Source: JACDHG01 sp963815295
GTDB lineage: Bacteria; Actinomycetota; Actinomycetes; Propionibacteriales; Nocardioidaceae
Direction: 5' to 3'
Assembly: GCA_963815295.1 (NCBI GenBank)
Contig: CAWFFZ010000001.1
Span: forward strand, 372,001-436,000
Length of the DNA stretch: 64,000 nucleotides
The notes under the pieces are model-generated. The model searched no databases. It saw only the letters and a list, made by a program, of their open reading frames with translations, and was not told the origin of the DNA. A program made the translations under genes and the position numbers. Positions 24,010 through 32,419 of this stretch are shown here, piece after piece. The first letter of the stretch is position 1. Each line of letters opens with the position of its first letter.

Positions 24010-24945
24010 ATGCCTGGTGTGCCCCCCGCCCGTTATGCCTACCTCGGCCCCGAAGGGACGTTCACCGAGGAGGCGCTGCGCTCGATCCCCGCAGCTGCCC
24101 GCGCCGAGCTGATGCCGTGCGCGTCGGTGGGTGCGGCGTTGGACGCGGTGCGCGGTGGGGAGGCCGACGGCGCGGTCGTCCCGATCGAGAGCTCGGTCGA
24201 GGGGGCGGTCGCCGTGACGCTCGACGAGCTGTCCAGCGGGGACGCGCTGATGATCACCCGAGAGATGCACGTGGAGGTGCAGTTCTCGCTGCTGGCGAAG
24301 CCGGGCACGACGGCCAAGCAGATCCGCCGGGTTGGCACCCACCCGCATGCAGCCGCGCAGTGCCGGCGTTGGCTGGACACCCATCTGCCTGACGCCGAAG
24401 TGGTGCACGAGTCGTCGACGGCGCGCGCTGCTGCTCTCGTTGCGGTTGCCGATGGGCCGTATGACGCGGCCATCGCGGCGCCGATCGCGGCCCAGACCTA
24501 CCGGCTCGCCACGCTAGCAACGCGGGTGGCCGACCGCGCGGGTGCGGTGACGCGGTTTGTGCTCATCTCGCGGCCTGGGGCGTCGGCGCCACCGACCGGG
24601 GCCGACAAGACCTCTCTTGTGGCGTTCATCCACGACAACCACCCGGGGGCCCTGCTCGAGCTGTTGGAGCAGTTTGCGGCTCGGGGCGTCGACCTCACGC
24701 GGATCGAGTCGCGGCCCACGGGCTCGGCCCTGGGCAAGTACTGCTTCTCGATCGACGCCGAAGGCCACGTTGGCGACGCGCGGATGGGTGAGGCGCTGAT
24801 GGGTCTGCGACGTACCTGTGCCGACGTGCGCTTCCTCGGCTCCTACCCGCGTGCTGACGGCGCCGTGACCCAGGTGAGCGACGGTACGTCGGACTCCGAC
24901 TTCGCCGACGCGACCGCCTGGCTCCGGCGCCTCCGCAACCCCTAA
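24010..24945 (+). CDS. pheA: Prephenate dehydratase
   Basis: A 311-residue monofunctional enzyme. The catalytic part has RYAYLGPEGTFTEEAL, GAVVPIESSVEGAVAVTLDE and a THPHAAAQCRRWL region. A C-terminal ACT domain (about residues 200-280) contains HDNHPGALLELLEQFAARGV and LTRIESRPTGSALGKYCF, the phenylalanine feedback site. It converts prephenate to phenylpyruvate. The order pheA - DUF4446 - lipid kinase - serS is common in related actinobacteria. Confidence 0.95.
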   Translation: MPGVPPARYAYLGPEGTFTEEALRSIPAAARAELMPCASVGAALDAVRGGEADGAVVPIESSVEGAVAVTLDELSSGDALMITREMHVEVQFSLLAKPGTTAKQIRRVGTHPHAAAQCRRWLDTHLPDAEVVHESSTARAAALVAVADGPYDAAIAAPIAAQTYRLATLATRVADRAGAVTRFVLISRPGASAPPTGADKTSLVAFIHDNHPGALLELLEQFAARGVDLTRIESRPTGSALGKYCFSIDAEGHVGDARMGEALMGLRRTCADVRFLGSYPRADGAVTQVSDGTSDSDFADATAWLRRLRNP

Positions 24946-24968
24946 CGCCGAACCGTCAAATAATTCCT

Positions 24969-25098
24969 GTTGACCCGTCATCTTTGGTCCGTTGACCCGG
25001 CATCTTTGGTCCGTTGACCCGTCACTCTTGGTGGGTTGCCCCGGCGGTTCTGGTTTGACCCGTCAGTTTCGGCCGGGTGAACGGTCAGTTGCACGTCC
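24969..25098 (+). repeat. Tandem 22-bp repeat array (left, progressively degenerate)
   Basis: Units start at 24969, 24991 and 25013, and the consensus begins GTTGACCCGTCATCTTTGG. They continue with increasingly diverged copies at about 25035, 25054 and 25077. The array lies just after pheA and at the 3' side of the DUF4446 gene. The right array (25670-25779) has the same unit in opposite orientation. Confidence 0.85.
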
Positions 25099-25103
25099 AG
25101 TCC

Positions 25104-25565
25104 TCAATTGCCTGACCGCGCGAAGCCGATCGCTTCCTCTTCTTCTGGAGACAGCTGCTGGTTGGCGGTCCAGTTCGTTACGTTCTTGGCGTAGGTGCGG
25201 GAGTCGCTGCGGCCGTGGATCGACGTCAGAACAACCCCGTCGCCACCATCATCGAGCAGCGCCATCGACCAGGACAGGTGTCCGCCCATGTCGCCGAAGG
25301 CGTCATACCGCACCACGGCCAGATGGCGCAGCGAGGTTGCGACATCAGCGCGGAGCCCCTGGATCGCGGCCGTGACCTCATCGGAGGACAGAGGGGATGA
25401 CCTGCTCCGCAACCGAGGCCCGGTGGGACGCTTGACCGATTTGCGGGGGCTCGGACGTCCGCGCCGGGCACGGCGTAGGGCAGCGATTGCGACGATCAGC
25501 GCTAGCAGGCTGATGGCGAGCGCAGCGAGGGCCATCCAGCTGAGCGTCGTCTGGTCCCAAGGCAC
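25104..25565 (-). CDS. DUF4446 family membrane protein
   Basis: A 153-residue protein. One N-terminal membrane segment (LSWMALAALAISLLALIVAI) is followed by a basic linker and the DUF4446 core: AVVRYDAFGDMGGHLSWSMA, LLDDGGDGVVLTSIHGR and LSPEEEEAIGFA at the end. It is probably a membrane-anchored cytoplasmic protein of unknown role. It starts with GTG. The gene is bracketed on both sides by inverted arrays of a 22-bp repeat. Confidence 0.85.
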   Translation of the reverse strand: MPWDQTTLSWMALAALAISLLALIVAIAALRRARRGRPSPRKSVKRPTGPRLRSRSSPLSSDEVTAAIQGLRADVATSLRHLAVVRYDAFGDMGGHLSWSMALLDDGGDGVVLTSIHGRSDSRTYAKNVTNWTANQQLSPEEEEAIGFARSGN

Positions 25566-25669
25566 GCGAGGAGCCTAACTCCGCCACCCAAGCCCGCCTG
25601 CGCATGACCCACCTGCAACACCGCCCTGTACTTCGCGCGTCGCTCATGGTGCGAGCGTCGGAGTCCGAA

Positions 25670-25779
25670 CGCCGCGGCCGATCGGTCAAACGGACCAAAG
25701 GTGACGGGTCCACGGACCAAAGGTGCCGGGTCAACGGACCAAAGGTGACGGGTCAACGGACCAAAGGTGACGGGTCAAC
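25670..25779 (-). repeat. Tandem 22-bp repeat array (right, inverted)
   Basis: Four near-identical units at 25692, 25714, 25736 and 25758 (GGACCAAAGGTGACGGGTC...) are preceded by a degenerate one from about 25670. They are the reverse complement of the left array's units. The array touches the stop codon of the lipid-kinase gene (25782). Confidence 0.88.
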
Positions 25780-25781
25780 GG

Positions 25782-27350
25782 TTAGCGGGGGACGCGGACG
25801 AGGAGGCGGCCCGGCTCGATCTCGGCCCGGATCTCCGTCCCGGCGCCGACGGTGTCGCCGTCGAGCTGGCGAGGGGTGCTGCTCCCCGCGGTAATCACCA
25901 CCGATTTGCCGGTGAACCGGTCGAGCCGGGCGTCGGTACGTCGGCGACGCGTCATCACGCGCGCCGCCAACGGAACCCAGCCGAACAGCCGCAGCGGCGC
26001 AATCACCACCACGTCGAGCACGCCGTCGTCGATGAGCGCGTCCGGAAGCAGGGGGATGCCGGCCTGCAGGCTGCCGACGTTCCCGATCACGACCGTGCGC
26101 GCCCGCCTGCGCACCGCCGGAGCCCCGTCGACGCTGATGTCGACCCGCACCGCGGGGTAGCGCAGGTGCTTTGCGCCCGCGACGACGTACGCCGTCCAGC
26201 CGATCTTGGCCTTCAGCGCATCCGGCGCCCCATCCATGATCGCCGCGTCGAGACCAAGCCCCGCCATCACGACGAAGCGGGTCGGTGCGAGCTTGTCGCC
26301 CTCGATCCGAACGATGTCGATGGCGCGGTCCTGCCCGTTCAAGATCGTGTCCAGCGCCAGGTCGTGCACAAGCGGGAGGCCGAGGTTGCGCGCCAGTAAG
26401 TTCCCCGTCCCAGCAGGTATGACGCCCACCGGCACCCCGCTGCCGGCCATCTCACTGCAAACGACGCGGACGGTCCCGTCGCCACCGGCGGCCACCACCA
26501 GGTCGGCGCCAGCGGCGAGCGCTGCTCGGGCCATCGAGGCGCCGGCGTCGTCGATCGTCGTCTCGAACCAGAGCGGCTCGTCCCACCCGGCCGCGCGAAC
26601 GGCAGTGTTGACCTTGATCTTGAAGGAGTCCGTGTCGATCTTGATCGGGTTGAGGATGACGGCGACCGTCCGCCGCCCCTCTGGCATCGACGAAAGGGGC
26701 CGCTCGCGAGGCAACTCGCGGTCGGTGCTCACGATGCCGAACGCGGTGGATCCCACAAACACGATCAACGTGCCGAGCAGCCACCCAGCCACGACGTCGC
26801 TCGGATAGTGCGCACCCGTCAGCACCCGGTCGGCTCCGACGACGAGTGCCACGAGCACCCACAAGGCGATCAGTAGCCGTCGGGCGAGCCGGCGACGTAC
26901 CCGCTGCCAGGCGAGGATGATCAGCACGCCCGACGCTGCCGCGATCTGCGTTGCATGCCCGGACGGGTACGCCCAGCCGCTCACCTGGTCGACGATGTCG
27001 GGGCGCGGGCGCTGCATGAGGGCTTTCCCGGCGACCCACGACACCGCGGCGACGAGGGTGACCGCGGCGATCCAGGCCGCCGTTCTGAGATCTCGCCGGG
27101 CGGCGAAGACAATCGCGACCACAAGCATCACCGTCTGGATGATCTGGGCGCGGGTGATCTCTGCCAAAACGTCGAGGAAGTCCTCCCAGCCGGTGCCGAC
27201 GACCGCATCGGTGGCCGCATCGACGACGCGGCGGTCAAACGACATCAACGGTTCGAAGGACACAGCGACGAGCACCGTCAAGACGACGAGTGGCGCGGCA
27301 ATCAACGCCGCGATCGCGGCGGCACGACGCTCGGCGTGGGAATCGGTCAC
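25782..27350 (-). CDS. Fusion of PAP2 phosphatase and diacylglycerol/sphingosine-type lipid kinase
   Basis: A 522-residue protein. The first about 210 residues form a membrane PAP2 phosphatase with five to six segments and the motifs KALMQRPRPD, YPSGHATQIAAASG and HYPSDVVAGWLLG. The rest is a DAGK-catalytic-type kinase with VVAAGGDGTVR, VIPAGTGNLLARNLGLP and GLGLDAAIM. It may both phosphorylate and dephosphorylate lipids such as diacylglycerol or polyprenol; substrates are inferred. The GTG at 27350 follows a GAGAAG ribosome site; the longer frame from 27398 is not conserved. Confidence 0.9.
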   Translation of the reverse strand: MTDSHAERRAAAIAALIAAPLVVLTVLVAVSFEPLMSFDRRVVDAATDAVVGTGWEDFLDVLAEITRAQIIQTVMLVVAIVFAARRDLRTAAWIAAVTLVAAVSWVAGKALMQRPRPDIVDQVSGWAYPSGHATQIAAASGVLIILAWQRVRRRLARRLLIALWVLVALVVGADRVLTGAHYPSDVVAGWLLGTLIVFVGSTAFGIVSTDRELPRERPLSSMPEGRRTVAVILNPIKIDTDSFKIKVNTAVRAAGWDEPLWFETTIDDAGASMARAALAAGADLVVAAGGDGTVRVVCSEMAGSGVPVGVIPAGTGNLLARNLGLPLVHDLALDTILNGQDRAIDIVRIEGDKLAPTRFVVMAGLGLDAAIMDGAPDALKAKIGWTAYVVAGAKHLRYPAVRVDISVDGAPAVRRRARTVVIGNVGSLQAGIPLLPDALIDDGVLDVVVIAPLRLFGWVPLAARVMTRRRRTDARLDRFTGKSVVITAGSSTPRQLDGDTVGAGTEIRAEIEPGRLLVRVPR

Positions 27351-27609
27351 GGCTCTTCTCGGGACTGGCACAAGCTGGGGTGGGCCGACGAAGCGCAACA
27401 GAGCGTCCCGAACCAGACCCAGGGTCGTCGCACAGTATGCCGTCCGAGGCGCCCTCGGCGTGAGTCGGGACGCACGGGCGCCGCGACCGCGCGAACGATC
27501 GGACCGTCACGTCGTCACAGCACCGAGCGCGCGCAATCTCTCAGCTGGACAGCAGGAGGTGCGGCAAACTCGGTCGAGGTGCAGGGCTCCGGCTCGATAC
27601 GCTGGTCGG

Positions 27610-28884
27610 GTGATCGACCTTCGTACGCTCCGCCAGGACCCCGAGGCCGCCCGCGACTCGCAACGTCGCCGTGGCGAGCCGCCGGACCTCGTCGACGAGG
27701 TCCTCGCTAACGACGATGCTCGCCGTCAGTCGATCGCGGCCTTCGAAAAGCTCCGCGCGGAGCAGAAGGCGATGGGCCGGAAGGTCGCCCAGGCGCAGGG
27801 CGACGAGAAGGCACAACTGCTCGCCCAGACCAAGGAGCTGTCCGTCGAGGTCAAGCGTGCCGAAGCCGTCCAGTCGAAAGCCGAGGAGGCATTCGGCGCG
27901 ACGATGGCGCAGTTGGCGAACATCGCCTCACCCGAAGCGCCCGCCGGAGGCGAGGACGACTACGCCGTGCTCGAGCACGTCGGTGAGCCACGGGACTTTA
28001 CGGCGGAGGGATTTGAGCCGCTCGACCATGTCGAGCTCGGCAAGCGACTCGGCGCCATCGACATCGAGCGTGGTGCCAAGGTGTCCGGTGCCCGCTTCTA
28101 CTACCTCACTGGCGTGGGCGCCGACCTAGAGCTCGCGCTCGTCAACATGGCGATGGACCAGGCTCGCGCCGCCGGATTCACAACGATGATCCCGCCGGCG
28201 TTGGTCAAGCCGCGGGCGATGGAGGGCACGGGGTTCCTCGGACAGGCCGCCGGCGACGTCTACCACCTCCCCGACGACGACCTCTACCTCGTCGGCACGT
28301 CCGAGGTCCCGTTGGCGGCGTACCACATGGACGAGATCCTCGACGCCGAGACGTTGCCGCGGCGCTACGCAGCGTTCAGCCCGTGCTTCCGCAGGGAGGC
28401 AGGCTCCTACGGCAAGGACACGAGGGGCATCTTCCGGGTGCACTGGTTCGACAAGGTCGAGATGTTCACCTACACGACTCTCGAGGAGTCGTTCAAAGAG
28501 CATGAGCGGCTGCTCGACTGGGAGAAGGAATGGTTCGAAAAGGTGGAGCTCCCCTATCGGGTCATCGACACCGCCGCAGGCGACCTCGGCCTCTCGGCTG
28601 CACGCAAGTTCGACTGCGAGGCGTGGATCCCGACCCAGGGGCGCTACCGCGAGCTCACCTCGACGTCCAACTGCACGGAGTTCCAGGCGCGGCGGCTTAA
28701 CATCCGTGGCCGCTTCTCCGACGGCATCAAGCCGTTGGCCACTCTCAACGGCACGCTGGTCTCGATGGCACGCACCATCGTCGCGATCCTCGAGACGCAT
28801 CAGCAGGCCGACGGCTCGGTCAAGGTCCCCGACGCGCTGCAGCCTTACCTCCAAGGCCGTACGACGCTCGACCCCGTCGAGTGA
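27610..28884 (+). CDS. serS: Seryl-tRNA synthetase
   Basis: A 424-residue class II synthetase. An N-terminal coiled-coil tRNA-binding arm (residues about 1-110, IDLRTLRQDPEAARDSQRRR and following heptads) precedes the catalytic core with LVGTSEVPLAAYH, FRREAGSYGKDTRGIFRVHW (motif 2), TSTSNCTEFQARRL and NGTLVSMARTIVAILE (motif 3). The GTG at 27610 opens the conserved N-terminus; the frame upstream is shadow coding. Divergent from the lipid kinase. Confidence 0.97.
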   Translation: MIDLRTLRQDPEAARDSQRRRGEPPDLVDEVLANDDARRQSIAAFEKLRAEQKAMGRKVAQAQGDEKAQLLAQTKELSVEVKRAEAVQSKAEEAFGATMAQLANIASPEAPAGGEDDYAVLEHVGEPRDFTAEGFEPLDHVELGKRLGAIDIERGAKVSGARFYYLTGVGADLELALVNMAMDQARAAGFTTMIPPALVKPRAMEGTGFLGQAAGDVYHLPDDDLYLVGTSEVPLAAYHMDEILDAETLPRRYAAFSPCFRREAGSYGKDTRGIFRVHWFDKVEMFTYTTLEESFKEHERLLDWEKEWFEKVELPYRVIDTAAGDLGLSAARKFDCEAWIPTQGRYRELTSTSNCTEFQARRLNIRGRFSDGIKPLATLNGTLVSMARTIVAILETHQQADGSVKVPDALQPYLQGRTTLDPVE

Positions 28885-28903
28885 CCACCGCGTCCGGCCC
28901 ATC

Positions 28904-29680
28904 GTGACGTCACGCCTGCTCGCCCTCGACATCGACGGCACCCTCGTCGACTTCGACGAGCGGGTGACCGCGCCGGTGGTTGACGTCGTCCGGCGCGCCA
29001 TCAACGCCGGCGTGCACGTCGTACTGTCGACCGGCCGATCGGTCTTCGGGGTCGTTCCGCTCCTTGACATCCTCGGGCTCGAGCAGGGTCAGTGCGTCGC
29101 CAGCAACGGTGCTGTGACGTTTGCCTACCACCCCGTGCAGATCACCTCGGCCATCACGTTCGACCCGGCGCCTGCGGTCCACACCATCCTTGACGCGGTC
29201 CCGGAAGCGCTGGTGGCGGTAGAGGTCGTCGGGCGGGGATACCGCACCAACCGGCACTTCCCGGAAGGCGAGATCCAGGGTGAGATGTGGATCGAGAGTC
29301 TCGACGACCTAGTCCGTGAGCCGGTGACGCGCGTGATCATCCGCGACCCCGCGGCGTCCGCGGAGGACTTCCTGGCCATGGCCGAGCGTCTCGGGCTGCA
29401 CGGCATCAACTACTTCGTCGGCTACACCGCCTGGCTCGACCTTGCCCCCGAAGGTGTCTCTAAGGCGTCTGCGTTGTCGAAGATCGCGGCCGACGTCGGG
29501 GTGGCGCCCGCCGACGTACTCGCGATCGGTGACGGACGCAACGACCTCGAGATGCTGCGCTGGGCCGGGCATGGCGTGGCGATGGGGCAGGCACCCGACG
29601 TAGTGAAGGCCGCGGCCGACGCTGTGACGGGGTCGCTGGCCGACGACGGTGTCGTCGCCGCCGTCGAAGCCTGGCTCTGA
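28904..29680 (+). CDS. HAD-superfamily hydrolase, Cof type
   Basis: A 258-residue HAD phosphatase with motif I LLALDIDGTLVD, motif II LSTGR, the Lys of motif III near GVSKASALSKIA and motif IV AIGDGRNDLEML. The C2 cap places it in the Cof/YbiV sugar-phosphatase group. It starts with GTG 19 bp after serS and probably shares its transcript. The natural substrate is not evident. Confidence 0.9.
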   Translation: MTSRLLALDIDGTLVDFDERVTAPVVDVVRRAINAGVHVVLSTGRSVFGVVPLLDILGLEQGQCVASNGAVTFAYHPVQITSAITFDPAPAVHTILDAVPEALVAVEVVGRGYRTNRHFPEGEIQGEMWIESLDDLVREPVTRVIIRDPAASAEDFLAMAERLGLHGINYFVGYTAWLDLAPEGVSKASALSKIAADVGVAPADVLAIGDGRNDLEMLRWAGHGVAMGQAPDVVKAAADAVTGSLADDGVVAAVEAWL

Positions 29681-29871
29681 AACCGAAGCTTCCTGGGCGC
29701 TGACGAAACCCCGCCGTGGCAACCGATCGTGCGCTCGCTGCGTCAGACCTTCCGACAGGCACCGCACCGGACCAAACTGCGCATATGGTCGAATCCACGG
29801 AGGAGTCACTGGCGCAATGGCCACAACAGTGATCGGCTGGCAGTTCCGCACCGACAGCACGGGGGGCACGC

Positions 29872-30018
29872 GTGAAGCGGCACCTGCGGCGCGCGCGGGC
29901 GGAGGCGGCAGGCACTTCGCCCGGCGCCATCGTGGCCGACCTGCCCACGATGGACGAGGTGTTCGAGGGGTTCGAGCAGGTCGTCGAGACCAACCGGGCT
30001 CGCTCCCGCGTCTGCTAG
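29872..30018 (+). CDS. Small hypothetical protein (48 aa)
   Basis: A GTG at 29872 follows GGGGGGCACGC and gives VKRHLRRARAEAAGTSPGAI... ending NRARSRVC. The frame has an Ala/Arg-rich N-terminus and an acidic C-terminal half (TMDEVFEGFEQVVETN), and codon third positions are GC-rich. Another start, ATG at 29818 with GGAGGAG upstream, begins MATTVIGWQFRTDSTG in a different frame, so the two pieces might be one gene split by a frameshift. It lies between the HAD gene and the anti-sigma gene. No family is recognised. Confidence 0.4.
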   Translation: MKRHLRRARAEAAGTSPGAIVADLPTMDEVFEGFEQVVETNRARSRVC

Positions 30019-30023
30019 CTCCG

Positions 30024-30044
30024 AGGTCTCGACAAGCTCGACAG
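30024..30044. repeat. CTCGAC-type dispersed repeat
   Basis: Contains GGTCTCGACAAGCTCGACAGG, the same vocabulary as copies near 34062, 35341, 40917 and 41846. It is intergenic, just after the small gene ending at 30018. Confidence 0.45.
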
Positions 30045-30099
30045 GCGAGGGCGGCGCGGGTGGCGCGGGTGGCGCGAGCGGCGAAGGTATAGCCCTGCG

Positions 30100-30936
30100 T
30101 CAGCTTTGCGGCATGGTCACCGCGAAGATCGGCTCGCCGGTCGGCCCCGGCTCCGGTGAGCCGCCGTCGGGCTCGACGGTGACGGCCACACTGTCGGCGC
30201 CGAACGTCGCCTCGGGAAGCTCCAGCATCGCTTCGGCGCCGTCGGCCGTGAAGGTACCCGCAGACTCCGGCGTGCCGTTGATCGTCCAAGCCTCGTAAAC
30301 CTGGTCGTCGCTCAGCTCCGGAAGCCCGCTCGTGACGAGCATGGCCTGCCCGCGCTGCTGCGACATCACCACGGTGCCGGTGTCGTCGGACGTAGCGAAG
30401 CGGCCGGAGACGGTGCGTACGTCGTCTGAGCTCAGCAGGTTCTGCAGCGCAGCACTCTGGCTGGCGGCGACCTCTGCCGCCTCCCGCGACTCACGCGCGT
30501 CCTGACTGGACTGGATGGCCCAGCCACCAAAGCCCACTGCCGCGATCACGGCGGCCGCAGCCAGCAGCGACGTCCCACGACTGCGCCAGGAAGAGCGGAT
30601 GGGTACGACGTTCGCGTCCTCCGGGGCGCCGGGACGCCCAACCTCTGGTGCGCGGCTAGGGGACGAGACCGCGACAAGCGGCCGCTCCTCCGTCGCGGCA
30701 GACGGGATCTCGTCTTGAGGAGTGGTCGCGATCTCGGCCAGGACTCGGCTGCGGAGTCCGGCCGGAGGGTCAGTGGCCACCACCGTCGAGAGGGCGGACG
30801 CCACCGCCCGGGCGTCGAGGACTTCGGCCACGCACTCGTCGCACTCGATGAGGTGGCGCTCGAACTCGGCGGTCTCGTCGTCGGTGAGAGCGCCGACGAC
30901 GTACGCGTAGGCATGGGCGTGGATGTCGACGGTCAT
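30100..30936 (-). CDS. rskA: Anti-sigma-K factor (RskA-like), zinc-binding
   Basis: A 278-residue transmembrane anti-sigma factor. The N-terminal anti-sigma domain has YVVGALTDDETAEFERHLIE followed by CDECV (zinc H-x3-C-x2-C type). One membrane segment (LLAAAAVIAAVGFGGWAI) lies near residue 130. The extracytoplasmic C-terminal domain has the RskA pattern LPELSDDQVYEAWTIN and AVTVEPDGGSPEP. It would hold SigK inactive until proteolysis releases it. Its ATG overlaps the sigK stop (ATGA), giving translational coupling. Confidence 0.92.
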   Translation of the reverse strand: MTVDIHAHAYAYVVGALTDDETAEFERHLIECDECVAEVLDARAVASALSTVVATDPPAGLRSRVLAEIATTPQDEIPSAATEERPLVAVSSPSRAPEVGRPGAPEDANVVPIRSSWRSRGTSLLAAAAVIAAVGFGGWAIQSSQDARESREAAEVAASQSAALQNLLSSDDVRTVSGRFATSDDTGTVVMSQQRGQAMLVTSGLPELSDDQVYEAWTINGTPESAGTFTADGAEAMLELPEATFGADSVAVTVEPDGGSPEPGPTGEPIFAVTMPQS

Positions 30937-31499
30937 GATGCCGCCTCTCCTAGGTGCTTGCGTAGTCGTTGCATGGCGTCTCGAATCCGGGTCTTGACGG
31001 TGCCGAGTGGCACCTCGAGATACTCGGCGACCTCCCGTTGCGACTTGCCTTCGAAGTAGGCGAGTTGTACGGCGGTGCGTTGTCCCTCGGAAAGCAAGGC
31101 GAGGGCTGCTCGGACGCGCCGCCCTTCGTCGTTCGCGATGGCCTGATCGGACGGGTCCGGCACCATGTCAGTGATCTCGGTTTCGACGTGGCGCAGCTCG
31201 CGCTGCGTCATCCGCTCCGCTGAGCGAACCCGGTCGACCGCGCGTCGGTGCGCGATGGTGTTCAGCCAGGCCGACACCGAGCCGCGCTGAGCGTCGAACC
31301 GCTTGGCCTGTCGCCAGGCGTCGACGTAGACCTCCTGGGTGACTTCTTCGGCCTGCGCGTGGTCACGCAGCACATGGAGCACGATCCCGAACACGTTGCG
31401 CGAGGTGGCGTCGTACAACTGGGCAAAGGCCTGCTGGTCTCCGCGACTCACGGCCTCCATAAGCGGCGTGAGCTCGTGCACAGAGAGCGGCGCCGACAT
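30933..31499 (-). CDS. sigK: ECF sigma factor SigK-like
   Basis: A 188-residue ECF sigma factor with region 2 (FAQLYDATSRNVFGIVLHVL, EEVTQEVYVDAWRQAKRFD, SVSAWLNTIAHRRAVDRVRS) and region 4 (LSEGQRTAVQLAYFEGKSQ, EVAEYLEVPLGTVKTRIRDA). The ATG at 31499 is chosen as the first position giving the family N-terminus. It is coupled to rskA. In mycobacteria SigK drives mpt70 and mpt83, secreted fasciclin proteins; a fasciclin gene lies directly upstream here. Confidence 0.92.
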   Translation of the reverse strand: MSAPLSVHELTPLMEAVSRGDQQAFAQLYDATSRNVFGIVLHVLRDHAQAEEVTQEVYVDAWRQAKRFDAQRGSVSAWLNTIAHRRAVDRVRSAERMTQRELRHVETEITDMVPDPSDQAIANDEGRRVRAALALLSEGQRTAVQLAYFEGKSQREVAEYLEVPLGTVKTRIRDAMQRLRKHLGEAAS

Positions 31500-31607
31500 G
31501 GCGTCAACTCTGCCACGCGCTGCTGGACGCGCCGAGTGCTGGATGCGCATCCAGGGCGGGCTGTATGCCGTCGCGGTGAGGCTCATCGGAAGGATCCTGT
31601 CCCCGGG

Positions 31608-31644
31608 CAGGGAGGGGCCGCTGCGAGACAGCGACCCCTCCCTG
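31608..31644 (-). terminator. Strong hairpin terminator after the fasciclin gene
   Basis: 16-bp arms 31608-31623 (CAGGGAGGGGCCGCTG) and 31629-31644 with one mismatch and a 5-nt loop CGAGA, 19 bp downstream of the fasciclin stop and before sigK. A very stable I-shaped hairpin without a clear U-tract, as is usual in high-GC actinobacteria. Confidence 0.7.
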
Positions 31645-31662
31645 GCCATCAGAGTGGTGCCG

Positions 31663-32343
31663 TCACATCATCGACGGGGGCGTGAGCACCGTGTCGATGA
31701 GGTAGACAGTGGCGTTCGCGGTCGTGACGCCGCCACAGATGACGGTTGCGTCGTTGACCTTGAGGCTGTCGCCTTCACCGGTGACCTCGAGCTCCTCTCC
31801 CGCGACGGTCGTCTGCATGCCGGCGATCTGGTCCGGCGCGATCTGACCGGCAACCACGTGGTAGGTCAGGATCGTGCTCAGCGTCTCAGCGTTCTCCGGC
31901 TTGGCCAGGTCGGTGACCGTGGCCTTGGGCAGCTTGGCGAACGCCGCATCCACCGGCGCGAAAACGGTGAACTCGTCACCGTTCAGCGTGTCGACGAGGT
32001 TCACGTCCGGGTTGAGCTGGCCCGACACCGACGCGGTCAGAGTCTTGAGCAGCGGGTTGTTGCTCGCTGCGACGGCAACCGGGTCCTCGGCCATGCCGGA
32101 GACAGAGCCGGCGCCGTCCGGAACAGCCTTCGCGTAGTCATCGCAGCCGGGACCGACGAGCTGGGCAGCCATGTCGGGTGCTTCGGTGTCCATCGAAGTG
32201 TTGTCGGGGCTGTTCTCGGTTGTGCTGGTGTTCTCGGAGTTGGAGCCGGCATTGTCGCCGTCGTCGGATGAGCAGCCGACCGCGCTCAGGAGCGCGACCG
32301 TGCAGACAGAGGCAGCAATCGCCTTCGTGGTGGTGAATCGCAT
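31663..32343 (-). CDS. Fasciclin-domain lipoprotein (MPT70/MPT83-like)
   Basis: A 226-residue protein. A signal peptide ends in a lipobox (ALLSAVGCSS), followed by an Asp/Ser/Asn-rich linker. A single FAS1 domain covers about residues 85-225: NPLLKTLTASVSGQLN, NGDEFTVFAPVDAAFAKLP, LTYHVVAGQI and NATVYLIDTVLTPP. It would be anchored outside the membrane. The ATG at 32343 has GAGAAG 7 bp upstream; a TTG two codons earlier is unlikely. Association with sigK-rskA mirrors the mycobacterial SigK regulon, so SigK control is a fair inference. Confidence 0.92.
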   Translation of the reverse strand: MRFTTTKAIAASVCTVALLSAVGCSSDDGDNAGSNSENTSTTENSPDNTSMDTEAPDMAAQLVGPGCDDYAKAVPDGAGSVSGMAEDPVAVAASNNPLLKTLTASVSGQLNPDVNLVDTLNGDEFTVFAPVDAAFAKLPKATVTDLAKPENAETLSTILTYHVVAGQIAPDQIAGMQTTVAGEELEVTGEGDSLKVNDATVICGGVTTANATVYLIDTVLTPPSMM

Positions 32344-32419
32344 GATCAACTTCTCTTTCAGTAGCGGAGAGCCCTCATTGGTGGAGCTTCTCGTGGGTAG
32401 TGAGCTGCCTCGGGTGCTG

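Noticed and set aside
24969..25779. CRISPR array
   Set aside because: The 22-bp units are directly adjacent with no unique spacers and degenerate gradually; no cas genes are present.
25782..27350. Two separate genes for phosphatase and lipid kinase
   Set aside because: A single uninterrupted frame links both domains without an internal start with a ribosome site; such fusions are known in actinobacteria.
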